Below are positions 47,938-59,569 of a stretch of 64,000 nucleotides of DNA, piece by piece (position 1 is the stretch's first letter; each line of letters starts with the position of its first letter). This DNA is from Corticium candelabrum (taxonomy: Eukaryota > Porifera > Homoscleromorpha > Homosclerophorida > Plakinidae): NCBI RefSeq assembly GCF_963422355.1, contig NC_085101.1:3386002-3450001 (forward strand), given 5' to 3'. The position numbers and the translations under genes are program-made. The notes beneath the pieces are model-generated. The model was not told the DNA's origin and ran no database searches. It worked only from the letters and a program-made list of their open reading frames with translations.

Positions 47938-49412
47938 CCAGACATATACTGTATAATACACTGTATAATATACTGTATAATATACTGTATAATATACTGT
48001 ATAATATACTGTATATATACTGTATATATACTGTATAATACACTGTATAATATACTGTATAATATACTGTATAATATACTGTATAATATACTGTATATAT
48101 ACTGTATATATACTGTATAATATACTGTATAATATACTGTATATATACTGTATATATACTGTATATATACTGTATAATATACTGTATAATATACCGTATA
48201 ATATACTGTATATATACTGTATATATACTGTATAATATACTGTATATATACTGTATAATATACTGTATATATACTGTATATATACTGTATAATATACTGT
48301 ATAATATACTGTATATATATACTATATAATATACTGTATAATATACTGTATAATATACTGTATATATACTGTATAATATACTGTATAATATACTGTATAA
48401 TATACTGTATAATATACTGTATATATACTGTATATATACTGTATATATACTGTATAATATACTGTATAATATACTGTATAATATACTGTATATATACTGT
48501 ATAATATACTGTATAATATACTGTATAATATACTGTATATATACTGTATAATATACTGTATAATATACTGTATATATACTGTATAATATACTGTATATAT
48601 ATACTATATAATATACTGTATAATATACTGTATAATATACTGTATAATATACTGTATATATACTGTATAATATACTGTATAATATACTGTATAATATACT
48701 GTATAATATACTGTATATATACTGTATATATACTGTATATATACTGTATAATATACTGTATAATATACTGTATAATATACTGTATATATACTGTATAATA
48801 TACTGTATAATATACTGTATAATATACTGTATATATACTGTATAATATACTGTATAATATACTGTATATATACTGTATAATATACTGTATATATACTGTA
48901 TAATATACTGTATAATATACTGCATAATATACTGTATAATATACTGTATAATATAGTGTATAATATACTGTATAATATACTGCATAATATACTGTATAAT
49001 ATACTGTATAATATAGTGTATAATATACTGTATAATATACTGTATAATATAGTGTATAATATACTGTATAATATACTGTATATATACTGTATAATATACT
49101 GTATATATGATGGCATATATACAGTATATTATACAGTATATATACAGTATATTATACAGTATATTATACACTATATATACTGTATATATACTGTATAATA
49201 TACTGTATAATATACTGCATAATATACTGTATAATATAGTGTATAATATAGTGTATAATATACTGTATAATATACTGTATATATACTGCATAATATAGTG
49301 TATAATATAGTGTATAATATACTGTATAATATACTGTATATATACTGTATAATATCCTGTATATATACTGTATAATATACTGTATAATATACTGTCTAAT
49401 ATACTGTATATA
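47938..49412. repeat. Satellite, complementary orientation (CTGTATATA / CTGTATAATATA units)
   Basis: About 1.47 kb of the same two units as at 44950-46195 on the opposite strand. At about 49113-49170 the units flip to the forward orientation and then flip back, an inversion inside the satellite. Confidence 0.95.
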
Positions 49413-50158
49413 CACCCACAGATACCCACACACCCACACGTGCATGCACATATATGATATGATGATATATCGGTTATTGTAGAGCTTTCATACACAGCAT
49501 AACGAAATAACATGAATTCACACAATGTTTCAATCCAAAGTCCTTCTTCAGCTGGGTATATTAATTTTGAAAATATCTTTTGGAAAGTATAAATCTATAA
49601 AACTCTACAATTACAATAACATAATTACTGGAAACAGTAATCAGCCTGTACAAGTGTGTGTAGGTTTGTTAATTATTATTAAAAAATCAATCAATCAATT
49701 AATTAATTATATAAACATACCAAAATGCTTTCAACGCACGAGCAATCGTCACATCGTAAGAGTATGGCCTCAGAAACCCATTACTCGTATCCAGTTCACT
49801 AGAAAGTCGATTCGTGCCGTTCGCACTACTTACAGTAGACAACGATCCCAAAACGGGGACCCCTTTGAAACAAGCATTGCAGTTACTGATCGAAGAGCGC
49901 ACGCACGTTCCACACTTCCGTCATTTAGAATACAACAAGAATCTAGGGCTGTAACGCGACTATCGAATATGAAATAACGCACGTTATAATGTGTATAAAT
50001 GTTAAATTGATATTAAACAACACAAATTTTAAAGTGCGTTATAATTAAGTAGCGCGCGCTGCCTTTTGAGATTGTTTATATCAACGCGCACCTTTTGGCC
50101 GACAGCAGTGGCCGAGAAGTGCGCGTTGATATAAATGCGCAAACTGTCGGCTTCCGTA
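47938..50158. repeat. Right arm of large palindrome 2
   Basis: Inverted copy of 44197-46195, ending outward at the gtcggcttccgtac boundary near 50158. The satellite part is longer than on the left. Confidence 0.85.
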
Positions 50159-50197
50159 CTAACCGGCTTGTAGCACCCCGCTGAGGCGGTGATATCC

Positions 50198-50470
50198 TCT
50201 AGGCACGGAAGTTCAAATCAGTTGTGTAGCAAAATGTTCTGAAATCGACTCGAGCATTGAAACAGCAGAATTGCCAGTTATTGATTTTTTGGAAGCTAGT
50301 AGACTGCTAGACGTTGATGTTGTTTCTGATCAGCAGTCTTCTGAATCTTGTTTCCAATTTCATCCAGTAGTTTTCAGAAGTTTCTTGATTCGCGTGTTCC
50401 CCCTAACACCACAAAAGCTACTGCATGTGCGCGGTTAGAGTGTTCAATGGGGAAACAAGCAGCCAACTTC
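50198..50470 (+). pseudogene. Remnant resembling the N-terminal region of crypton/ZMYM-like proteins
   Basis: One frame reads EVQISCVAKCSEIDSSIETA, then ELPVIDFLEASRLLDVDVV, up to about 50355. The next frame continues SSSFQKFLDSRVPPNTTKAT ACA. The R.P.NT.KAT..A block resembles the start of the DNA-binding region in crypton-derived recombinase-like and ZMYM/QRICH-type proteins. A frameshift separates the two parts and a CG/GT repeat follows. Short and uncertain. Confidence 0.35.
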
Positions 50471-50483
50471 GTATGTCGTGTAT

Positions 50484-50492
50484 GTCGCGCGC

Positions 50493-50560
<68 letters not shown>

Positions 50561-50562
50561 GT
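50484..50562. repeat. (GC)n then (GT)n microsatellite
   Basis: A run of GC dinucleotides passing into GT, a potential Z-DNA-forming tract. Confidence 0.93.
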
Positions 50563-51317
50563 TGCTTGGTAGATCTACGTACAGTAAAAATTTAGCACTA
50601 ATTGCAATTGAAACTGGTAGCTACCAATGTATACAGGTAAATCACGATCAGTTAAAAAGTAAATTGTACATGTAGGCTACGTATATAGCTCTAGAGACTG
50701 GCTACTTACTTCTTTGTGAGCTGCAAACAAATCTACGACTGCTACTCTACCCGCGCAACAGCAAATCTCTACCGTAGACAGCAGCGAGTTGAAGCAGCAG
50801 TAGCTAGAGTTCGATTAGCGTTGGCAGTAACGAATATAAGCCACATCGAACGACGCAAACCCGCCAGACGCGTCGGAAATCATTCTCGCTAGCCGACGAC
50901 GAACCAGACAAGTCGATGCCGCCCGCAATGCGTACGGACTATGTTCTACTCGTCTACAGTAAGCTCAGCACTCGGAGCAGACAGAATCGGCGTCAAACCT
51001 AGGCATCAACCTCAATCAACTCACCTAACAGTCGTCGTCAAAGCTCATTCCATTCCTCGAGCTCAGAAAGTAATTCTAACCGGCGCAACGTGGGTCCTTT
51101 CGGCGTAGTTGAGCACCTTACACTCAGTCGACGGCAGAAATTTGACGGCAACTGCCAGGTCCGTCGCGAAAACGTCACATCCGTGTCAGACGAGCAATCA
51201 CACGCACACGATCTCACAGAGACCGAGTCATAATGCGCGTTAGCAGTCGCGTGATGACACTGGAACGTAATCACACGTGTCATCACACGCTATGATTACA
51301 CAGGTGTATTCCCTGTG
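50563..51317. other. Unassigned spacer
   Basis: CpG-rich relative to the surroundings (about 50820-51250). No frame with recognisable motifs; short ORFs on both strands are not supported. Confidence 0.45.
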
Positions 51318-53850
51318 AGAGAAAAGTAGATCTTGAAAGGACTCCTATGATGCACGTATGTCCACTATTAGGCTCGAATGTCCAGCCGGTCATCTCCGCT
51401 GCACGTGCACGGTAGACCATTCTCACGTGCATACATGGCTAATGTGTTGTTATGCTGACAGATCGTGGAAATTGCGCTTTCTCTGCGAGCAGTTACTACA
51501 CTGAGTACACAACAGTGGCTAGTGAAAGGAGAGCCCCAATACAGGGAATGTTGGTTGCTACAAACTGTTTTCTTTGCAGAAATCGACTTTCTCGACAACC
51601 AATTGACTCCAGAAAAGCTTTACGTGATGCAGTTATCCTACAAGACGGCAGAGGTTTGTACAGTTTGCTAGTTAATTGTTGTTCGTTAATTAACTAATTA
51701 TTAATATTTATTAAATCACATTTAAGGTTAAAAATACTACCATATTACTAGTAACTATTCCAGAATATAAAATATACTAGTAACTATTGCAGAAGAACCT
51801 GTTTATTAATTAATCGTGGACTCTGCTGTTCCAATTAATTATTTGTTTGCATAAGAAATGTATGGCAAACAGGCAGAATTACAAGAAGTTGTTGATCTGG
51901 ACAGTCTGTCGCCACAGAACACAGTTTTTCATTAGCCTAAAATACATAGAAGCAATCCATGATCCATTTTAAAAATACAATTAAAAGACAATGAACATGC
52001 CTATTTCTTTAGTGGGTTTGCTGGACATAAAACATGAAAATAACTTGTTCTGAAAACTCATTCTGAACACTCTAACTACAATCTGTTCCTCTCTTTATAT
52101 GAAGGAATATGAACAATCCAGGACATTTGTTGTTGTGGATTCAGTTAATATGTAGTGGTGAGCTAATATTTAGTGGTGGATGTTTTGATTGATGTCTTCA
52201 GTCAATGTTTATTAATTTATATTGTCAACATTGATTGGTGAAGAGTTTTAGTATTAGATGTTGTATGTGATCAATATTTATTGATTCATGTAGTAAATGT
52301 CGATTGATTATTGAAGTTAATATTTATATTGATCTAATACATTTCATTTTCTTTGATTAATTAACACAGTCAATATTGTAAATAGAGTCAAAGTAACTTC
52401 TTTATTCTGGTTGTTGCAGATTCTAGATAACTTCCTGGATAACTTCCATTATTGCACCTGCCAGGAGACGAATTACATGTTTGTTTTAGGCATAAGTCAC
52501 CTATGTTTCGATTTATTAACATTTTCTGGATCTCGTTAAGGTACTTGCATGCAATGTCTCAGTTGTATGTACTGCACTTGTAAGTCAAAGAAGGTTTGAA
52601 TTTTTAGTTAATCTTTTGAGATTCTCCACAGAGTTACACAGAAAGTGCCTCTTCTTCAGGGAGCTGTCGTGATCAGTTTTCTGAAGAAATGAGTGCAAGT
52701 AAGTTTGTATAGCTGCATTGCATTTTGACTCGTAGTGCTTTTAGTTATTGTACGTTGTAAATTTGATAGATTGTTTGCAGGATCTTTTGGGAGACCAGCC
52801 ATGCTAAGAGATTTCTGAATAAATTTGCATACATCATGTGTGTATCTATTTATATCTATAATGTTCACTTGAACTATCTGCCATTCATTGTGTCCCTGGC
52901 TGTTAGATTGGGAGTTGCTCCCAGATAGGGCTCCATACACGAGGATTAGCTGTTAAATCAGTAATTCTGGTTTCAAAACTTGATAAATACCAAAGGGCGG
53001 TGTTTCTTTACTATGATGAGATGGAGCAGTTGATGATGCGTATTCACAGTATCTTATACCATGCTCAAACTGACCACAAATGGAACTACGTATATACAAG
53101 CACAAAACATTATCATGTTACTTTCTTCAACATCTAGAGCGTACACTGTTATATCCAACTGGTAATGACTATAACTGGTTAAGATTGAGTTATGCGTATA
53201 CAGCATTGTAAACTGGTAAACAAACATCATAAATCTCATTATCTGGTAAAAAATGTCACAGCAGTCGCTAGATTTTGCTAGAGAGTACTTTGACATGTCA
53301 TTCCCTGATCCACCTTCCAATATTCTTCACACATCCTATACACACACTGCAAAATATTAAGCATCTCGTTCTTCAGATAAATTTTTTAATTTTTTCTATG
53401 CATTGTAGTGTTGAGTGACTAGATGATTTTAGTCAGCATTTCATGTCCCATTTAATTATGAGATTGTGCATTACATGAACTAATTTTAGTTACTTGTAAT
53501 CACATGTACCATAAATCCTTGCAAAGTACCTATAGCTAAAGCATGCTTCTTTTAAAGTGTGCCTACACTATTTTGTTTAGACAGTGTAGACAATAACCAA
53601 TATGCATGGGAATTTGTTCCTGTCCAGAATACCACAAATTATATTAGCTCACCACTACTCATGTTAACTGAATTCACAACTACGTATACAAATGTCGATT
53701 ATTAATACTCTGCCACTTAACTGCAGTAAAGTAATAAAAATACTTTGAGTTGAATGAGTTTGTTCATTAACTAAATGTCCACACTCCTGTCTAAGTGGTG
53801 TCCTCCCACAGGCTATTCATGAAGACAAGTGGTTAAACAAGGTCTGTCAC

Positions 53851-55210
53851 GGTCAGTGGGTCTTTCGGCCATTTCAAATTTCAAATTTTTAAATTTTAAA
53901 TTTTCAAATTTTAATTTTTTAATTTTTAATTTCTAATTTCTAATTTTTTACATAACGTTTTTATTTTTTTAAAATTTGCATTATATTTTCAAATTTTAAT
54001 TTTTGAAAAATCAAAATTTCAAATTTTATTATTTCAAATTTGTAAATTTTTAGGTTCAGTATATTAGAAATTGCTTTGCCTACAAGAAAGCGCACGTAGT
54101 TGTCTAGATGAACTGATGGCCGGATTTGAACTAACAGAAATTGAACGCTCATCCGTTCTTTCAAATAATTTGAGTACATCAGAAAAAGAAAATTGAAAGA
54201 GCGAGTAGCAGTGTACGCGGTAGGGAGTCCATTGGACGGCGTAGGGGTGCATTCCAACGCGTGCTGATACATTGATTCAATTAAACTAGGCGCGGTTTCT
54301 GCTAATCACATCAGCACGTTTCCTGTACCGTGTTTCTGCACCTGTACGTACGGCGCTTCAGACAGTTACTAATTTTTAGTAACTCGAAGTGCATGGTCGC
54401 GTCATTACTGTAGATGTAGGAGTACGATTGGCCCAACTGCAAGTTGCACTTCATGTCTAGATTTTGTACATCACATAGAACACTACCCGATAGCGCAGAT
54501 AGAACGTCTACAACCTCATGTTGTGTCTCTCCTGTGCCGTGAGAACAGAACCCACTCTGACTACAAGTGAGAATTACGAAACCAAATAATAAAGGTGGAC
54601 ACGCAAGCAGTGCCCATGGCAGGAGGGCATAGGGAACGTACGTGTACACTCCTGCTGACACGCCCCTCCCCTCGACGGTACCGCGTCCAACTACTACATT
54701 TACGTATGTCGTACTGTACCGGCAGAATAACCGCCAATTCAATACCAACTAACTTTACACAAGCAACGTACTGCATGATCGCGTGAATTACGTTTGTACT
54801 GTATCGTAACCTTTCTACAGAGTCTCTAATTAGCTAAGAATGCAACAACACGCAGCTAGAGATCCTCTAGCATCGGTATCAACATCTGTTAGGGGTTTCG
54901 TTGAAGGACGCCCCCACACTATACATAGAACGCACGCACACACAATAAACAACGGATCCGAGTCAAAGACATCGTTTAGCACTCGGTAGGGGTTGATCGG
55001 TAGAGCGTGCGTTGAAAGAATGCTGTCACATGTTCGGCAAGATCGCTAGCGTTACGAGGTCGTGGAGGGCACAATCACGTTGGTGGTCGATGGTGCTTTG
55101 GAAATACTCCTGGATCATGAGAGCTGGCAGCGCCGACTAACTAAATTTCCGGACATCGAACAACTTGGGGACTCCCCAACTAATTAACTGTAACCTATAC
55201 CGCCGTGCAG
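53851..55210 (+). repeat. Left terminal inverted repeat of the foldback transposon
   Basis: Matches the complement of 56740-58115. It contains a 145-codon open frame on the minus strand (54748-54311) that is preserved in the other repeat (57207-57644) with three substitutions. The frame is Cys-rich and has no recognised family. Confidence 0.88.
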
Positions 55211-55411
55211 CACATCGTATCAAATTGAGTCACGGGCTAAATTATGGTATTACATCATATTGGCGTATTGTATATGATATTGTAGATGCTATTAGAAGGT
55301 AGTTGTAAGGTGATAATAGTAGCGCCAAGAGTCATGTAGTTGCTGCCAACGGCCGTTGACTGTTTCTGAGTAAATGTTATCAAAACTAAATCTCAACGTA
55401 AAGGCTTGTAA

Positions 55412-56704
55412 TCACACTTGGCGAACATGGTCGCATCTGATGCGGTCCGTACCGAATTCAGAAAGTCTATTTAGAACTCCTCCCTCTCCTTCAAATGATC
55501 GAACAGCATCATCTACAGTTGGGATGTCTTGTGCTTTAAGTCTGACAGCCATGGACATCTGAATTCTGTCTCTGGGAATACCCTTTCCTAAAGTTAATGT
55601 ATACCACACCAATTAGTACGATTTCAAACGAGCTCAGTGTATACGCAACATTCTAAATCTCATACTTGAAATGAAATGATTATTCCAGGCAAAAACGCAA
55701 CGTTCAATTCCGACTTAACACACTCTCATTGTTATCCAGGACAAACAAAATCTAACAATAGGGTCATTCATGTTCAGCTGGTCCACCTCTACTAGAGCAT
55801 CGAGAGCTTTTTTTATCGGGTAATTCACTCTTTGATTGACTTCTACCCAAATTCTTTCAGCAGGATGATTCTGTTTCAGAAAGCAAAAGAGCTATATCAT
55901 TACAGACTGTAAGAACTAGAATAACATGCATGAGTGTACAATACATAGGTACCTCTCTTGACATAGACTGCACATGAGGTGCTCTCATTTGATTTCGTCT
56001 TAGATAACTTAGGTGTTCCTGCACATACAGAAGAAGATAGAACTCTCTCCCATGGTCAACGCGAATCTGGTCCCATAACCCAAACTGCTGAAGTATAAGT
56101 CTGAAAAGCTGATTATAAATTATAAGGTTGTTCTTGTCTGGGATAGTAATTAGACCAAAAATAAAACCACTGTAACCGTCTATGGCAAGAACGTGTGTTG
56201 TTCCATACATAACAAGCTTCTCATTTTGATCTATATGCATTTTGTGTCCAGGATATTGAGCGTAGTAAGGCACAGGATTTATTTGCCGATGAGCTAGGTG
56301 CTGCCTCCTTCCATGATATCCAGGAGCAACTGGTCTTAGAATGCGTCCAATGCGTTTGTGACCAACTCTAGGTCCTCCTGCTTGAAGATACCCTTTCATC
56401 ATCTTTCTTCCGTACGCTGGACCAACCTATGTAGATACGTGTAATAACGGCAAAAGTCTCCATCTGTTTATACGGGTTTATTAAATAGAGAACATATTAC
56501 TTCTCTAACAGCTGCCTGGGCTACCATCCTCATGTCAAAGTCAGATAATGCAGAACGATAATGAATGTTTTGCTCATGACAAAATCGTCTAACGGATCGT
56601 TCAGAAAAACCTTTGACTCCAGGATGTCTTCTTCGAAGTATATAACTTATGGTTGAGTGCGATAGCCCAGCCTTCACCATTTCCTGAATTTCTCTCTCGT
56701 CCAT
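55412..56704 (-). CDS. Integrase-core (rve) DDE transposase, 4 exons, apparently complete
   Basis: It would cut and join the element's ends. Exon 1 (56704-56501) encodes MDEREIQEMVKAGLSHSTIS, a helix-turn-helix of 68 residues. Exon 2 (56426-55953) begins VGPAYGRKMMKGYLQ and holds HIDQNEKL (Asp ~134), the second DGYSGF block and RVDHGREF (Asp ~192). Exon 3 (from 55870) opens NHPAERIWVEVNQRV with Glu ~231, giving a D-57-D-38-E spacing. Exon 4 (about 55581-55412) encodes RIQMSMAVRLKAQDIPTVDD, then AVRSFEGEGG and SEFGTD before the stop. Junctions 1-2 and 2-3 are in-phase GT-AG. The exon 3/4 border is uncertain. The domain order matches the animal integrase-core transposases often called IS3EU-like; that label is from memory. 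Confidence 0.75.
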
Positions 56705-56739
56705 CTGTGACTCAATATCATACGATGTGCCTATACTGT

Positions 56740-58115
56740 ACGTGCTGCACGGCGGTATAGGTTACAGTTAATTAGTTGGGGAATCCCCAAGTTGTTCGCT
56801 GTCCGGAAATTTAGTTAGTCGGCGCTGCCAGCTCTCATGATCCAGGAGTATTTCCAAAGCACCATCGACCACCAACGTGATTGTGCCCTCCACGACCTCG
56901 TAACGCTAGCGATCTTGCCGAACATGTGACAGCATTCTTTCAACGCACGCTCTACCGATCAACCCCTACCGAGTGCTAAACGATGTCTTTGACTCGGATC
57001 CGTTGTTTATTGTGTGTGCGTGCGTTCTATGCGTAGTGTGGGGGCGTCCTTCAACGAAACCCCTAATAGATGTTGATACCGATACTAGAGGATCTCTAGC
57101 TGCGTGTTGTTGCATTCTTAGCTAATTAGAGACTCTGTAGAAAGGTTACGATACAGTACAAACGTAATTCACGCGATCATGCAGTACGTTGCTTGTGTAA
57201 AGTTAGTTGGTATTGAATTGGCGGTTATTCTGCCGGTACAGTACGACATACGTAAATGTAGTAGTTGGACGCGGTACCGTCGAGGGGAGGGGCGTGTCAG
57301 CAGGAGTGTACACGTACGTTCCCTATGCCCTCCTGCCATGGGCACTGCTTGCGTGTCCACCTTTATTATTTGGTCTCGTAATTCTCACTTGTAGTCAGTG
57401 TGGGTTCTGTTCTCACGGCACAGGAGAGACACAACATGAGGTTGTAGACGTTCTATCTGCGCTATCGGGTAGTGTTCTATGTGATGTACAAAATCTAGAC
57501 ATGAAGTGCAACTTGCAGTTGGGCCAATCGTACTCCTACATCTACAGTAATGACGCGACCATGCACTTCGAGTTACTAAAAATTAGTAACTGTCTGAAGC
57601 GCTGTACGTACAGGTGCAGAAACACGGTACAGGAAACGTGCTGATGTGATTAGCAGAAACCGCGCCTAGTTTAATTGAATCAATGTATCAGCACGCGTTG
57701 GAATGCACCCCTACGCCGTCCAATGGACTCCCTACCGCGTACACTGCTACTCGCTCTTTCAATTTTCTTTTTCTGATGTACTCAAATTATTTGAAAGAAC
57801 GGATGAGCGTTCAATTTCTGTTAGTTCAAATCCGGCCATCAGTTCATCTAGACAACTACGTGCGCTTTCTCGTAGGCAAAGCAATTTCTAATATACTGAA
57901 CCTAAAAATTTACAAATTTGAAATAATAAAATTTAAAATTTTGATTTTTCAAAAATTAAAATTTGAAAATGTAATGCAAATTTAAAAAAAAATAAAAACG
58001 TTATGTAAAAAAATTAGAAATTAGAAATTAAGAAATTAAAAAATTAAAATTTGAAAATTTAAAATTTAAAAATTTGAAAATTTGAAATTTGAAATGGCCG
58101 AAAGACCCACTGACC
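56740..58115 (-). repeat. Right terminal inverted repeat of the foldback transposon
   Basis: Mirror of 53851-55210. The tiny number of mismatches suggests recent activity or ongoing homogenisation. Confidence 0.88.
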
Positions 58116-58560
58116 CCTAATACACTGCTTATAGGTATGGCATCGCTTCTCAATCACTCATAAGAAGATTGTCTTTGCCTTGTGCTATCTCAAGTTTGCA
58201 AATTCACGTTGAACACATCCATAGCATCAGCTCTGAACAACAGAAAAAAGATTAGACTTATATTCCTGATTGTCAACGTACAAATTGATGCCATAACTGG
58301 ATCTTCTGTTGCATCAAATTCATTGATGAGTGGGAATCATTGGACAGTGGTTGCTTTAGATTTGAATTCAAAAGCTTCCTTCTATGGTAACCCATTGGGA
58401 TACCCAGGTCCTACTAACTTGTTGGTAGAACTGAGACAAACACTGGACAATCTAAGCACTGCCTTACGTGAAAGAGTGGATATTCATGATTTGATTCCTG
58501 TACATAAGCCAACATTTGACAAAGATGAAAAACATGCATACTCAAGGCATTACTAAAAAT
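58116..58560 (+). pseudogene. Ulp1-like protease remnant of the MULE, copy 2
   Basis: It resumes the MULE after the nested insertion. The frame includes LIFLIVNVQID, then SGNHWTVVALDLNSKASFYG, PTNLLVELRQTLDNL and RERVDIHDLIPVHKPTFDKD. The HW......D block is better preserved than in copy 1. The N-terminal part containing WLPDTLL was lost with the insertion or deletion. Confidence 0.5.
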
Positions 58561-59569
58561 TTCCCCAATACAAACATGTTCTTCTCTTTGTGGGGTTATT
58601 GCCTTTGTTTTTGTGGCAGTTGCAGCATTTTCTCCAAAGAATCCGTGGGCATACATCTGTTTACCACAGCTGTCCTTCTATTGTGACAAAGGAAAAAATC
58701 AAACTTTACCTTCAACCAAGCCAATGTGCTCACTACCTGAGAAATACCTAAGCAGTATGGCTGCTTTCTGATCAAATTAAAATTTCAAATATCATAGATA
58801 AGTCCATATTAGCTGATGAAAACTTGCAGTCTCAGCAAATCCAAAGCCATCATCTCAAGCAACCTGAACGCTGGAAGCTTTGCTTCAGTTTGAGTAAAAC
58901 TTCAAGACCAAAGTTTCAGGAGAAAAATGTAACTCTTCAGCAGCTTCACCATGCAAAGCAACTACTGATCGGCCCTCCTGCTATATGCCTGACAAAGCAA
59001 ACAAAGTTGGTAAAAAAAGTTCACTCTCGCTAAGGCCGTTTCAGCTGGCAAGAGGAATCCTTTCTTTTCTAATGTACCCTGGTGCACTTCTAATGAGAGT
59101 CATTCACAGAGTACAGAAGCTGACAATGTCAGTGAAACCTCCATGCCTGCTGTAGAACAACAGTCAGTTTATGTGAAGAGATGCACTTTAAGCACAGACA
59201 CATTTTAACAATTTCAAACGACCAGTAAAGCCAATCTAGAGGACCCACTTGATGCCAAACAAGAATGCAAATCTGATTCAGGCCTCCCTACCAGTATTAT
59301 ACCCTTGCTCCCTTAGCAGTACAACTATTTTGTTGACTCTTATTGTCAGCATGTATTGAAAAGATTCCTAGAAGCTGAAACAAGCAACTTATTGTAGAAG
59401 CATTGACAAGTGCCAATTGTGAGACTGCAGCTGTCCAGTGGATTGAACATTTTGAAGAGGTCTCTAAAACCACCTTTCAAATCACTACTGGTTTCAAAGC
59501 AAAAGGATGACGACTCCTTTTAAAAATTGTTCGTCATTGTCATCATTACAGTAAACAGAAAGCTCTGTC

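Larger units (their letters stand above)
53851..58115. mobile_element. 4.27-kb foldback DNA transposon with 1.36-kb terminal inverted repeats and DDE transposase
   Basis: The element begins ggtcagtgggtctttcggcc and ends with the exact complement. The inverted repeats run to 55210 on the left and from about 56740 on the right, with very few differences. Subterminal ~200 bases are AT-rich with short palindromic aaattt words. The interior (55211-56739) encodes a transposase on the minus strand. Comparison with copy 1 of the segmental duplication fixes both ends. No target-site duplication is seen; instead about 140 bases of target are missing. Confidence 0.88.

Noticed and set aside
47938-49412. 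CRISPR-like regularly spaced repeats
   Set aside because: The units are contiguous 9-12 bp satellite with no unique spacers, in an animal genome.
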